Below are positions 17,101 to 23,511 of a DNA stretch of 64,000 nucleotides, in pieces. Both the position numbers and the translations under genes were made by a program. The DNA is from a virus. The stretch is taken from positions 62,001-126,000 of IMG/VR virus record IMGVR_UViG_3300028384_001500; one strand, written 5' to 3'. A model generated the notes under the pieces. It searched no databases. It worked only from the letters and a program-made list of their open reading frames with translations, and was not told where the DNA came from. Numbering within the stretch: position 1 is the stretch's first letter; every line of letters starts with the position of its first letter.

Positions 17101-17619
17101 GTCAATACGAGGATATCTATAAAAGCCATCAGTATAAGCACGTTTAATTAGAGTAAATAAGTTACCTAAACCTTCACGGTTTTGCGCAGTAACTACCAGA
17201 TGATAACGTCGTTTCCATTCGTCTTTACCTAAATCAAAAGACTTAGTTTCTTCTTCGTTTTCAATGATATGACCACCTTCTTCCTCTTCTTTGATTGCCT
17301 TTTTCTTTGCAGCAGCTCGATCGATTTTAGCTTGTTCATAATCAGCTTTCCAGTCTTTAAGTGAAGGAACAAAATAAAACTCACAACCGTAAATCTGACG
17401 AAACTTACGACCAGACTTTTTAACTTTTTCAGCATGCTTATGAGCATGTGCCAATCCACTACCGTTTCCATGATCAGTTAATGCCCAAGCATCCATGCCG
17501 TTTTCTAGTACAAAGTCAATATGGTCAGAGGGGTACCCTAATCCATCAAAAACAGAAAAACCTGTGTGACCGTGAAAACCAACAAATCGATCGGGCGGGG
17601 TAAGTAATTTGATATCCAT
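14101..17619 (-). CDS. dnaE: Family C replicative DNA polymerase (Pol III alpha-like)
   Basis: 1172 residues, about the size of bacterial DnaE. PHP domain at the N-terminus (FHGHTGFSVFDG, ALTDHGNGSG). The polymerase palm shows ARGSGGGSLVNYLLG (~433), DPLKYDLLWERFL and the catalytic PDIDSD (~471), followed by RSIGRHAGGVII, GVFQFTAEGARRFC and YGFNKSHAVAYA. The second conserved segment is SDAGDRD instead of the usual IDF-x-x-x-R. This would be the main replicase, replacing the family B enzyme of T4-type phages. The start ATG at 17619 has AAGGAG at 17634-17629, inside a hairpin (separate entry). Confidence 0.93.
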   Translation of the reverse strand: MDIKLLTPPDRFVGFHGHTGFSVFDGLGYPSDHIDFVLENGMDAWALTDHGNGSGLAHAHKHAEKVKKSGRKFRQIYGCEFYFVPSLKDWKADYEQAKIDRAAAKKKAIKEEEEGGHIIENEEETKSFDLGKDEWKRRYHLVVTAQNREGLGNLFTLIKRAYTDGFYRYPRIDFDLLRQYGKGLNVSTACLGGIYSNRIMRGNALKISDEQIQQELSYLSERFVDAVGEDNFYLELQFNRLKQQHLVNHHLLRHADQTGLQLISTPDSHYYSPDKWEARELYKKLGWMGNDPSPLPEFEDLKCELYPKNATQMWDEFTRHYDEYKETYEGYEETIKRSIEITHDIAWQKCEDCWIDTSVKLPDFNNPNQTAFQQLAQKVKQALVKEGLHTKTEYVERAKHELEDIKFLGFENYFLVMNEVFHKAADHTLFGAARGSGGGSLVNYLLGITQVDPLKYDLLWERFLGRHRTSWPDIDSDAGDRDALINAARELYGDEAVIPVSNFNTLKLKSLVKDIAKFYGVDFAEVNKMTGPLQDEVMSQARDENTEKSVFVLKHEDCMTYSKGYRSFMEKYPKVKDHIEALFMQNRSIGRHAGGVIIGPADDLARGMPIIGVRGELQTPWTEGMNFRNLEDNGFIKFDFLGLTLLKDVENCIKRILTRETGKEPTFLEIRDWFDKHLNCRYVEQDDPEVWKHVYHQRRKVGVFQFTAEGARRFCEDAKPTTIIELAALTAIYRPGPLRANVHKKYVKDKMRADEIHYDHPIIKDILGPTFGHVTFQEQFMLLAQKLGGFTPAESDKLRKTLVKKSLDTMGKKGDEREAARIKFVTGAKEINGVPEHVSQELWERIEFFSVYGFNKSHAVAYAIGSYYAAWLHTYYETDWLGTILESENNNPNALTKAIAEIKEMGYRVELPDVNESGTYWQWSDKKKAFIPPLTSIKGVGKTAVVEIMQNRPYKSVADMLFNDEGKWRHSKLNKTGFASLCQVEAFNGLQEMWDGTINNHKQLYEIIIENYNTLKKSKYGMTLRQAKKKDADPILPILIDQTKDIEDWGRIDKLTMYQDLCSATRDDLAFPDDMMEKIQSAGVKSVLKMLPGEKCIAWCCIVDMIKKTTKNKKTFYRLKITDYENNTGWLRMWGEKPETMVPYSIWLTDASNDPNWGASTSSRKVRPLVTD

Positions 17620-17625
17620 ATAAGA

Positions 17626-17669
17626 AAACTCCTTGTAGTATTTTTGTTATAGTATACCACAAGGAGTTT
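17626..17669 (-). promoter_or_regulatory. SD-occluding hairpin before dnaE
   Basis: Minus-strand AAACTCCTTGT (17669-17659) pairs perfectly with ACAAGGAGTTT (17636-17626), 11 bp, extended by GTAT/ATAC after a mismatch. The second arm contains the AAGGAG Shine-Dalgarno, and its tail GTTTTCTT could also act as a terminator run. The loop carries the TATACT of the local promoter. It is either an attenuator or a translational switch. Confidence 0.6.
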
Positions 17670-17679
17670 AAGATTACAT
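17651..17679 (-). promoter_or_regulatory. Candidate dnaE promoter, AAATGTAA box plus TGGTATACT
   Basis: Minus-strand ATGTAA (17679-17674), 17 nt spacer, TATACT (17656-17651) preceded by TGG, an extended -10. The predicted start lies within the hairpin loop, so this transcript would not contain the hairpin's 5' arm. Confidence 0.5.
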
Positions 17680-17690
17680 TTTCACAAATA

Positions 17691-18098
17691 TTATTTATTT
17701 TCTTTGCAACTATCACACAAAGTATAAATCCAACCTCGATTACTATCTTGTTTTGCTGAAGGTTTGCTACATTCTGTGCAAATATGATATGACATAGCCT
17801 CAGCCATACTCACTAATCCATCGATGTAGTCATCACCACCGTATGTGTAGAAACAAAGTCCACCAAACTTTTCTTTAACTTGGACTGCTTCGCAAATAAG
17901 GTGTTCTTCTTCAGATTTGTTTCTGTTTACGTTTATGACCCTGTTTTGAATATTTTCACAAAGAGTATCTATTAGGTCATACCATCCATCGCCGCAAGAT
18001 ATCCCCCAGCACATTGCTGTCACTGTTTTGTCTAGATCTTTTTGGCGAAAAATGTTTGGATATTTTTCATAAAGTTGTTGTTGGAGTTCTGCTTTCAT
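17691..18098 (-). CDS. Zinc-ribbon-like hypothetical protein
   Basis: 135 residues. Landmarks: CGDGWYDLIDTLC near 35-47, KEKFGGLCFYTYGG near 86-99, and a C-terminal pair of Cys-x-x-Cys knuckles (CTECS and CDSCKEN) separated by a Trp-containing segment. The combination, including GWYDLI and KFGGL, is one I associate with uncharacterised phage and bacterial proteins. Zinc binding is inferred from the cysteines; the function is unknown. It follows the epimerase by 11 nt. Confidence 0.55.
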   Translation of the reverse strand: MKAELQQQLYEKYPNIFRQKDLDKTVTAMCWGISCGDGWYDLIDTLCENIQNRVINVNRNKSEEEHLICEAVQVKEKFGGLCFYTYGGDDYIDGLVSMAEAMSYHICTECSKPSAKQDSNRGWIYTLCDSCKENK

Positions 18099-18109
18099 GA
18101 TTTACCTCT

Positions 18110-19102
18110 TTAAAAGAATTCTGTCAAGTCAATGTTTTTTTCTTCTGCTTCTTCAAGAAAACGAAGCGGATTGTAACCTTCTGATTTTAATATGCTTTCA
18201 AACGACATTCGAATTCCTTCTTCTAGTGATATTCTAGGAGACCAGCCAGTATACTCTCTGACCTTTTTACCACTTAAGATATGATTTCCCATATACTCTG
18301 TCTGCGGGAGCCATTCAATTGTATCTGCAAAACTCTGGCCGCAAACACGATCCATAAGTGATACTATCTCACCGGTGACAAGCGGTGTTTCAGCAGCGAT
18401 ATTAAAGTCGTTATTCCAGCACTTTTCTTCTTTAATGCAAGAAAAGACACCGTCACAATAGTCATTGACATGTAGGTAGTCTTTGATTTTTGTTGGATCC
18501 AAAAACATTTGGACCTTTTTTACGCCGTTTAGCTTCGCGTAAATTGTTTTGGCAATGAGTGAATTCATATCACCGTCACCACCGTAAGCAAAGAGAGGTC
18601 GTACAATCATCCATTTATCACTATGTGACTTGACTACTTCTTCAGCTGCCAATTTTTGGCATCCATAAAATGTATGCGGGCCTCTATCTGAATTTTCTTT
18701 TATTTGGCTTTGCTGGTATTTTTCCGTTGCATAGATGACAGTTGTACCCATATAACAAACAGGAATACCACATTTCTTTGCCGCACGGCAGATGTTAAAT
18801 GTGCCTTGCACGTTTGTTAACGTCGACTCTTTTGAGTTAAGAGCAACAACATCAGTACCAACAACTGCTGCGTTGTGGATGACAACATCAATATCGTTAA
18901 CTTCAAAAAACTTTTGCCATGCTGTTTCGCTATTACGGTGAATACAAGGTTCACCTTTTTCTGTGGTATATTGTGACACATACGCTGCATCTTCATTTAA
19001 TTCATGTACACCTGATATAAATTGAAAACCGTGCATCTTTGCCCGTTTGGCAAGATTAGTGCCGATAAAGCCGCGTTCACCTGTTATAAAAACTTTTGAC
19101 AT
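18110..19102 (-). CDS. Extended SDR nucleotide-sugar epimerase/reductase
   Basis: 330 residues. NAD-binding GERGFIGTN at 8-16, a Thr-rich active-site strand (YMGTTVIYA), catalytic YGCQK, and a family-typical C-terminal region (KIKDYLHVNDYC, NIAAETPLV). It is distinct in sequence from the epimerase at 5242-6258, notably GTT instead of SSS at the active-site strand. The likely role is interconversion of an NDP-sugar for surface glycan change; the substrate is not defined. The Shine-Dalgarno GGAGG is 5 nt from the ATG and hidden in a hairpin. Confidence 0.8.
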   Translation of the reverse strand: MSKVFITGERGFIGTNLAKRAKMHGFQFISGVHELNEDAAYVSQYTTEKGEPCIHRNSETAWQKFFEVNDIDVVIHNAAVVGTDVVALNSKESTLTNVQGTFNICRAAKKCGIPVCYMGTTVIYATEKYQQSQIKENSDRGPHTFYGCQKLAAEEVVKSHSDKWMIVRPLFAYGGDGDMNSLIAKTIYAKLNGVKKVQMFLDPTKIKDYLHVNDYCDGVFSCIKEEKCWNNDFNIAAETPLVTGEIVSLMDRVCGQSFADTIEWLPQTEYMGNHILSGKKVREYTGWSPRISLEEGIRMSFESILKSEGYNPLRFLEEAEEKNIDLTEFF

Positions 19103-19105
19103 AAA

Positions 19106-19139
19106 AACCTCCGTAGTAAATATACTATACTAGGAGGTT
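19106..19139 (-). promoter_or_regulatory. SD-occluding hairpin before the epimerase gene
   Basis: Minus-strand AACCTCC-TAGTA (19139-19128) pairs with TACTA-g-GGAGGTT (19118-19106), 12 pairs with one bulged G. The perfect Shine-Dalgarno GGAGG (19112-19108) is wholly inside the stem, followed by TTTTT then ATG. The TATAGT of the local promoter lies at the loop. Confidence 0.6.
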
Positions 19140-19152
19140 ATAAATTTTTCAA
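19124..19152 (-). promoter_or_regulatory. Candidate sigma-70-like promoter TTGAAA-N17-TATAGT
   Basis: Minus-strand TTGAAA (19152-19147), 17 nt spacer, TATAGT (19129-19124). Good match to host housekeeping promoters. The predicted start is inside the hairpin loop, which would free the GGAGG for ribosomes. Confidence 0.5.
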
Positions 19153-19189
19153 AAACTAAAAACAATTAAATAGTTTATTGGTGAAAGTA

Positions 19190-19486
19190 TTATCTTTTTC
19201 TAGCAATGTCATACTGATGAATTATATAATCAGCTAAAGCGTCAATGCCATGCTTGTCATAAATTTTTATTAATTTATCGCTATTATCATACAATCTCAT
19301 CATAGTTTTATAAGGCATCGTATATTCTTTTGCAAGTTGAAAAATAAAACCGGTTATTCCATCCTTTTCGTAAGCTTGATCTAGATCTGATACCACATCA
19401 TTGGCAACTTCTGTAGGTGATGATGCTAATTTTTGACTCTCAGCAATAATTAATCTTCTTAATTGTCTTCGTGTAATTCTTTTCAT
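19190..19486 (-). CDS. Small leader-bearing helical protein
   Basis: 98 residues. The leader MKRITRRQLRRLIIAES has I-A-E at 14-16 followed by Ser. The remaining ~80 residues are predicted helical (VANDVVSDLDQAYEKDG, FIFQLAKEY, IHQYDIARKR). AAGGAAATAATA precedes the ATG, and an AAATGTAA box lies just upstream at 19508-19500. It would make a small internal protein comparable in size to T4 IPI or IPII. No known domain. Confidence 0.55.
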   Translation of the reverse strand: MKRITRRQLRRLIIAESQKLASSPTEVANDVVSDLDQAYEKDGITGFIFQLAKEYTMPYKTMMRLYDNSDKLIKIYDKHGIDALADYIIHQYDIARKR

Positions 19487-19559
19487 TATTATTTCCTTGT
19501 TTACATTTAATTATCTAGTTAATTATTAAATTGTTTCTCATACTATTAATTTTTATGAT

Positions 19560-20642
19560 TTAAACACCAGTTACAACTTCTGTATAATCCATCAACTCAG
19601 CTGTATTGGGTATTAATTCAGACGGTTGTGTTGTTGGGTTTGCAGCTATTACTCTTAAATTCCAAAAAGATGATATCAAGCCTTGCCCTTTCCCAGCAAT
19701 ATAAGCAAGGTGTGTTGCAAACGTACCACAATTATATTCATCCATGACTGGAAGCAACGTATATAGGTGACATTTGTCTTTTATGCTTAATCCGTAATCA
19801 ATTGCCGACTGGACATAATTTACGTCTGGGCAAATGTAAAGTTCTCCTGCATGCAATGACCCTAATTTTTTCTTTGCTAGCTGTCCTAACCTTCTAGCCT
19901 CTTTTTGCGTCACAGTTATCATTCCTGTGCCTGTAAATTTTTTAAATGACTTAACGGGGTCAAACATTAGATCTGGGTCATAGTCAACAATGTTTGCCTT
20001 TCCTAACGATGCATACCTAACTTTTCCACCGGTTGCTAAAGATTTCTTAATAAGCTTAGGCGTGTATTTCCCTTGGAGGACGTATTTGTCAATAACTCCT
20101 CTTAGTTTATCTAGACTTGATTTAGAACATTGTCCGCTATATCTACCAAAGTCAAAATAGTGCGCACTACCATCACCTGCTATCAATATAATACCACCGT
20201 GGCCTTGAGGGAATAAATACTCTAAAGCTTGTTTTTCCATGCCTGTCAATCCTAGTGATTTAGATAAGGGTTTAGACCCAGTCCAGTGGCACATTATGAC
20301 ACATCCGTTTGCTGAGCTTGATCCAGTAGTTGATTTAGGCTTTGGTTTTTCGCTCTTTTTACTCTCTTCTTCGTCATCTCCAAAACTAGGTAAGTACTTT
20401 CCTAATCCAAAATATTCAGTATCAGCTTCGTATTCTTTTCCAAATTGTCTATATGCTTTTGCTACATAAGCGTTGTTTTTGGTTTTTTCGCTCGGCGGAT
20501 CTAATTCTAATCGATGTGCATCTTCTGGATATGTATCGTTCAACCACTGTCTAAACGCATCTGCTTCTTTTTTGTTTGTCGGCGCTGCTTCGTTTAGATA
20601 ATTTTCAATTATAATTTTTAAATCGCTTTTTTTAATTTTCAT
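19560..20642 (-). CDS. Leader-bearing permuted papain-fold (NlpC/YiiX-like) protein
   Basis: 360 residues. Three parts. (1) Leader MKIKKSDLKIIIENYLNEA, L-N-E at 16-18 then Ala19. (2) Residues 24-75: a small domain with DAFRQWLND and YRQFGKEYE that is also present in the protein at 22355-23500. (3) From ~110: GHGGIILIAGDG then YFDFGRYSG (His near 147), and much later YNCGTFATHLAY (Cys near 304). His first and Cys last is the order of circularly permuted papain-like enzymes. A Ser/Lys-rich linker separates domains 2 and 3. Amidase, peptidase or acyltransferase activity is possible. The same His...Cys layout is in 23512-24552. Confidence 0.6.
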   Translation of the reverse strand: MKIKKSDLKIIIENYLNEAAPTNKKEADAFRQWLNDTYPEDAHRLELDPPSEKTKNNAYVAKAYRQFGKEYEADTEYFGLGKYLPSFGDDEEESKKSEKPKPKSTTGSSSANGCVIMCHWTGSKPLSKSLGLTGMEKQALEYLFPQGHGGIILIAGDGSAHYFDFGRYSGQCSKSSLDKLRGVIDKYVLQGKYTPKLIKKSLATGGKVRYASLGKANIVDYDPDLMFDPVKSFKKFTGTGMITVTQKEARRLGQLAKKKLGSLHAGELYICPDVNYVQSAIDYGLSIKDKCHLYTLLPVMDEYNCGTFATHLAYIAGKGQGLISSFWNLRVIAANPTTQPSELIPNTAELMDYTEVVTGV

Positions 20643-20663
20643 CTTCTTGTCTTTTTAGTTGCT

Positions 20664-21290
20664 TTACCAGTTTTGGTATACTTTGTATATATTAATATCG
20701 TTACTTAAATATCCAGGCGAAACAACATTTTCTTCTAATTTTAAACTATTTAATTTATAACCATTTGGAATGATTTTACCAATTTTAACAGCTAAAGTTA
20801 AATCTTTAATTTTTTGGGGTTCTTCTAAATCTAAATTGGCATATTCCAGAGATTTATAAGCTAATTCTGAGCAATACTGTGCTGAACTAGACCAGCTAAG
20901 TCGGCTGTCGTAAGGTTTTCCTACTTGTGACTTTAAGTACCTTTTTACTTTTGCGTGATTTTTTTCTGTGATATCATCATGACGATAAACTACAAATCTT
21001 TTTCCTGTCCCTCTTCTATTAATATATTTTGTCAAGCTTATTTTTTTAACTGGGCCGTGCGCTTCATAAACGTAAAATTTGTTATTTTCTTTTACGACAA
21101 CCCCTACATGGTTGTAAGGACTAAAAGTCGCAGCTTGAATTGCGAGTGCCTGACTGCGACCTACTTCTGTTTGGAAAATTAAATCTCCAGTCTCGGCAAT
21201 ATTTTCATAGTCCTGTTGGTCATATGTAAGTCTTAAAGCTTCACAAGATACAAATAGTCCTGCGATCGCGGCGTATATATATTTTTTCAT
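20664..21290 (-). CDS. YiiX-like permuted papain-fold secreted enzyme, probable lipoprotein
   Basis: 208 residues. N-terminal signal MKKYIYAAIAGLFVSC; Cys16 after VS makes a plausible though non-ideal lipobox. The mature part follows the YiiX/YaeF family (MEROPS C92-type): TGDLIFQTEVGRSQALAIQ, then YNHVGVVV with His61, VYEAHG with Glu77, and AQYCSELAYKSLEYA with Cys140. Family members are permuted NlpC/P60-like hydrolases of the envelope. The export signal implies action in the periplasm during infection, perhaps on peptidoglycan peptides or lipids. It lies between two leader-bearing proteins of a related fold. Confidence 0.75.
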   Translation of the reverse strand: MKKYIYAAIAGLFVSCEALRLTYDQQDYENIAETGDLIFQTEVGRSQALAIQAATFSPYNHVGVVVKENNKFYVYEAHGPVKKISLTKYINRRGTGKRFVVYRHDDITEKNHAKVKRYLKSQVGKPYDSRLSWSSSAQYCSELAYKSLEYANLDLEEPQKIKDLTLAVKIGKIIPNGYKLNSLKLEENVVSPGYLSNDINIYKVYQNW

Positions 21291-21422
21291 AACATCCTTT
21301 GTTTTGTTAGGGTTTGTATATTAATATTATACCTAAGAAATAAAATAGTTGCACTTTTGTAAGTTTTTAATATATTCTTAGGTAAAATAATATTTTTCTT
21401 TACATTTAAGCTATTTTATTGA
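21291..21422 (-). promoter_or_regulatory. 132-nt intergenic region with inverted repeats and a TATAAT
   Basis: Very AT-rich and without an ORF. It holds an AAATGTAA box (21407-21399), an inverted repeat CCTAAGAA...TTCTTAGG about 40 nt apart, and a minus-strand GGTATAAT near 21326. The distance between the box and that -10 is too long for one promoter, so the arrangement differs from the other box sites. Confidence 0.3.
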
Positions 21423-22253
21423 CTATAAAAGATAAAACAGTCCATACAACTCAGAAACTGATTTTCCTTTTCCTTCCCTGTTTAATCTTTTTACTTCTTT
21501 TAACCATACAGCCTTTCTTTGACTAGGCTTCATTTTAATTGCTTCATAGCTAAACTTTGACGTTTCTTTTGTATCAGTAATGATTACCCAATACGGTTTT
21601 GCCATCCCTACCCTTTCTAAGTCATTAGTCCAACTAATAAAATCCGATCCTTTCAACCCTAAAGGTTTGGCAAATATATCAAATTGCGGTCCTAGGTTAG
21701 ACTCATTTCTGTGATCACAAATAACCCCGAGACCCCATACAATAAAAGAGCTTTTAGGTTCACCATTAACAATTTCAGTTCTAATTGTTACGGCAAAGTG
21801 ATCCATGAAAGGTAAACCGTATCTATAAAAAGAAACAGCTTGCGTTATATTTTTAGTATAGGATTTTCTTTTACTCTTATTGTAAAGACTAAGCGCAGTT
21901 TGCTCATGCTCTAAAAACCTCATTTTAAATGATTTGTTTTTTCCGTGCGCTGGTGCGTACATTACAGCGTCTCTTAAAAAGTCCATTTGTGAATCACTTG
22001 GCAAATCTTTATCAAGGTAAGCATCCCCTAAAACAGAGACATGATGATATCCTTTTAGAGGGCCGACTGCAGGGACAAAATAAGAAGCAAATCCAATTGT
22101 TTCTAAATAAGACTTAACTCTTATTTTGTCAAATGTTGTCCAGACATCTTTTTTTCCTAGCCCAGCTAAGTCATGAATTACAAAAGGTGAAGATAATATT
22201 GATGTTATTGTGATCGTAATTAAGGATTTTTTAAGTAATTGAAATATTTTCAT
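21423..22253 (-). CDS. Exported protein of unknown function
   Basis: 276 residues. An N-terminal signal sequence (KKSLITITITSILSSPF) precedes a mature domain of ~250 residues. Features include GYHHVSVLGDAYLD, RDAVMYAPAHG and FLEHEQTALSLY; the several His/Asp/Glu residues could bind metal, but no signature is recognised. The AAGAGG Shine-Dalgarno is close to the ATG. Between two leader-tagged genes and next to a secreted YiiX-like enzyme, it may be part of the same envelope- or host-takeover set. Confidence 0.55.
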   Translation of the reverse strand: MKIFQLLKKSLITITITSILSSPFVIHDLAGLGKKDVWTTFDKIRVKSYLETIGFASYFVPAVGPLKGYHHVSVLGDAYLDKDLPSDSQMDFLRDAVMYAPAHGKNKSFKMRFLEHEQTALSLYNKSKRKSYTKNITQAVSFYRYGLPFMDHFAVTIRTEIVNGEPKSSFIVWGLGVICDHRNESNLGPQFDIFAKPLGLKGSDFISWTNDLERVGMAKPYWVIITDTKETSKFSYEAIKMKPSQRKAVWLKEVKRLNREGKGKSVSELYGLFYLL

Positions 22254-22294
22254 TGTTTTCCTCTTTAAAAGGTTGCGTTGTTGATTATATTTCT

Positions 22295-22323
22295 ATTATA
22301 TACTTAAAAAAATTAGGTTACAT
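22295..22323 (-). promoter_or_regulatory. Candidate promoter, AAATGTAA box plus TATAAT
   Basis: Minus-strand ATGTAA (22323-22318, in AAAAATGTAACC), 17 nt spacer, TATAAT (22300-22295), 42 nt upstream of the ATG at 22253. Same architecture as the dnaE and kinase promoters. Confidence 0.5.
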
Positions 22324-22354
22324 TTTTACAAATTAAAAAAATTTAATTTTACTA

Positions 22355-23500
22355 TTACTCTTCATCATCACCAAAAAACGAGTCACTTGCTGCACTTGCG
22401 ATATTTTGAAGTTTATTTGCTCCGCCGAAAGTCAATGACTGTAGTGCATCAGTCGCGTACGCACCAATATCCCACAATGTACCTAGTACTTCATTAGGTG
22501 ATTCTTTATCCAGCTCAATGTCAATTGGAATCCCGGTGTAACCAAAGAGCCCCTCATAAAATCTACAAATATTTTCTATTGATGCTCTTGATAAAAAGTC
22601 TTCAGGTACCCACCCTTTTTTCTTACCACGATAGACTAATAAATTACCTTTTGCTGCAGCTGACAAAAACTTTTTAAAATTTTCTTCTTTTTGAAAAAAT
22701 TCAGGATCTTCAGCAGCTCTTTGCCCTTTTTTAATGTCGTCTTGTCCAAGTAAATTAACTGCGGGATTAAAATCATACTGATCTTTTATGAAGATCTTGT
22801 CATTTTTTACTACAACTGTCATATGTGTAAAACTATTGAAGATATTATTTAAAGGATCTTTTGATGTAAGACTGTCTTTAATAGAAGAATTACCTTTCAT
22901 ATTTTCAGCCATGTTATACGTTCCTGTACTAGGACCGCCAAATCTTTCAACATATGCTTTTGATGTAGCAACACGCTTATAGTCGGCATCAGAACCCCAC
23001 CCGCCTATTTTGTTTGTCTTTTTATGTTTAACAGCGTCAGCTGCTATAATTCTTAAACAATCTGCTAAAGAAGTTGTTAATGAATTTTCAGTTATTGGTG
23101 CAGTTCTCATTTCCACAAAGTCAAAAAACAATTGTGATATCCAATTTTCTTGCCCTAAAACAGCTAAAAAAGGCCGAAGAAGAACAACAGCAGACTTTGC
23201 AGTAATTGCTGTTGCAACTGAAAATAAACCCGCGCCTTTATTTTCTTTTTCTCTTGATTTTTCAAACTCTTTACCAAATTTTTCGTAAGCTACATAAAGA
23301 CCGTCCCAAGTAGAACTACCTGATGCTTTTGTGATGTCAATTTCAGGATCAGCAGCTTCTTCCTTTTTATTAGCTAGCATCCAAGCTCTAAACTCATCTG
23401 AAGTTTTTTTATCTTTGGCATATTTCCACGTTTTACCTTCACCGGCTTCAGTTAAATAATTTTCAATTAAAATTCTTAAATTTCTTTTTGATATTCTCAT
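22355..23500 (-). CDS. Leader-bearing protein with FRxW/FGKE domain
   Basis: 381 residues. The leader MRISKRNLRILIENYLTEA has L-T-E at 16-18 then Ala19. Next comes a domain (about 33-80) with DEFRAWMLA and YVAYEKFGKEFE, matching the same region of the 19560-20642 protein. Residues ~93-113 are hydrophobic (SVATAITAKSAVVLLRPFLAVL) and may touch membrane. The C-terminal half contains THMTVVVKNDKIFIKDQYDF and VYRGKKKGWVPEDFL, and the tail is acidic. No catalytic motif is recognised. It sits in the tagged-protein cluster, 11 nt after the gene at 23512-24552. Confidence 0.55.
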   Translation of the reverse strand: MRISKRNLRILIENYLTEAGEGKTWKYAKDKKTSDEFRAWMLANKKEEAADPEIDITKASGSSTWDGLYVAYEKFGKEFEKSREKENKGAGLFSVATAITAKSAVVLLRPFLAVLGQENWISQLFFDFVEMRTAPITENSLTTSLADCLRIIAADAVKHKKTNKIGGWGSDADYKRVATSKAYVERFGGPSTGTYNMAENMKGNSSIKDSLTSKDPLNNIFNSFTHMTVVVKNDKIFIKDQYDFNPAVNLLGQDDIKKGQRAAEDPEFFQKEENFKKFLSAAAKGNLLVYRGKKKGWVPEDFLSRASIENICRFYEGLFGYTGIPIDIELDKESPNEVLGTLWDIGAYATDALQSLTFGGANKLQNIASAASDSFFGDDEE

Positions 23501-23511
23501 AACATTCCTTT

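Noticed and set aside
17626-17669. Simple intrinsic terminator upstream of dnaE
   Set aside because: The T-run is short and overlaps the Shine-Dalgarno-to-ATG spacer, and the loop is 22 nt with a promoter in it. A terminator role is possible in addition, but a regulatory hairpin explains more.
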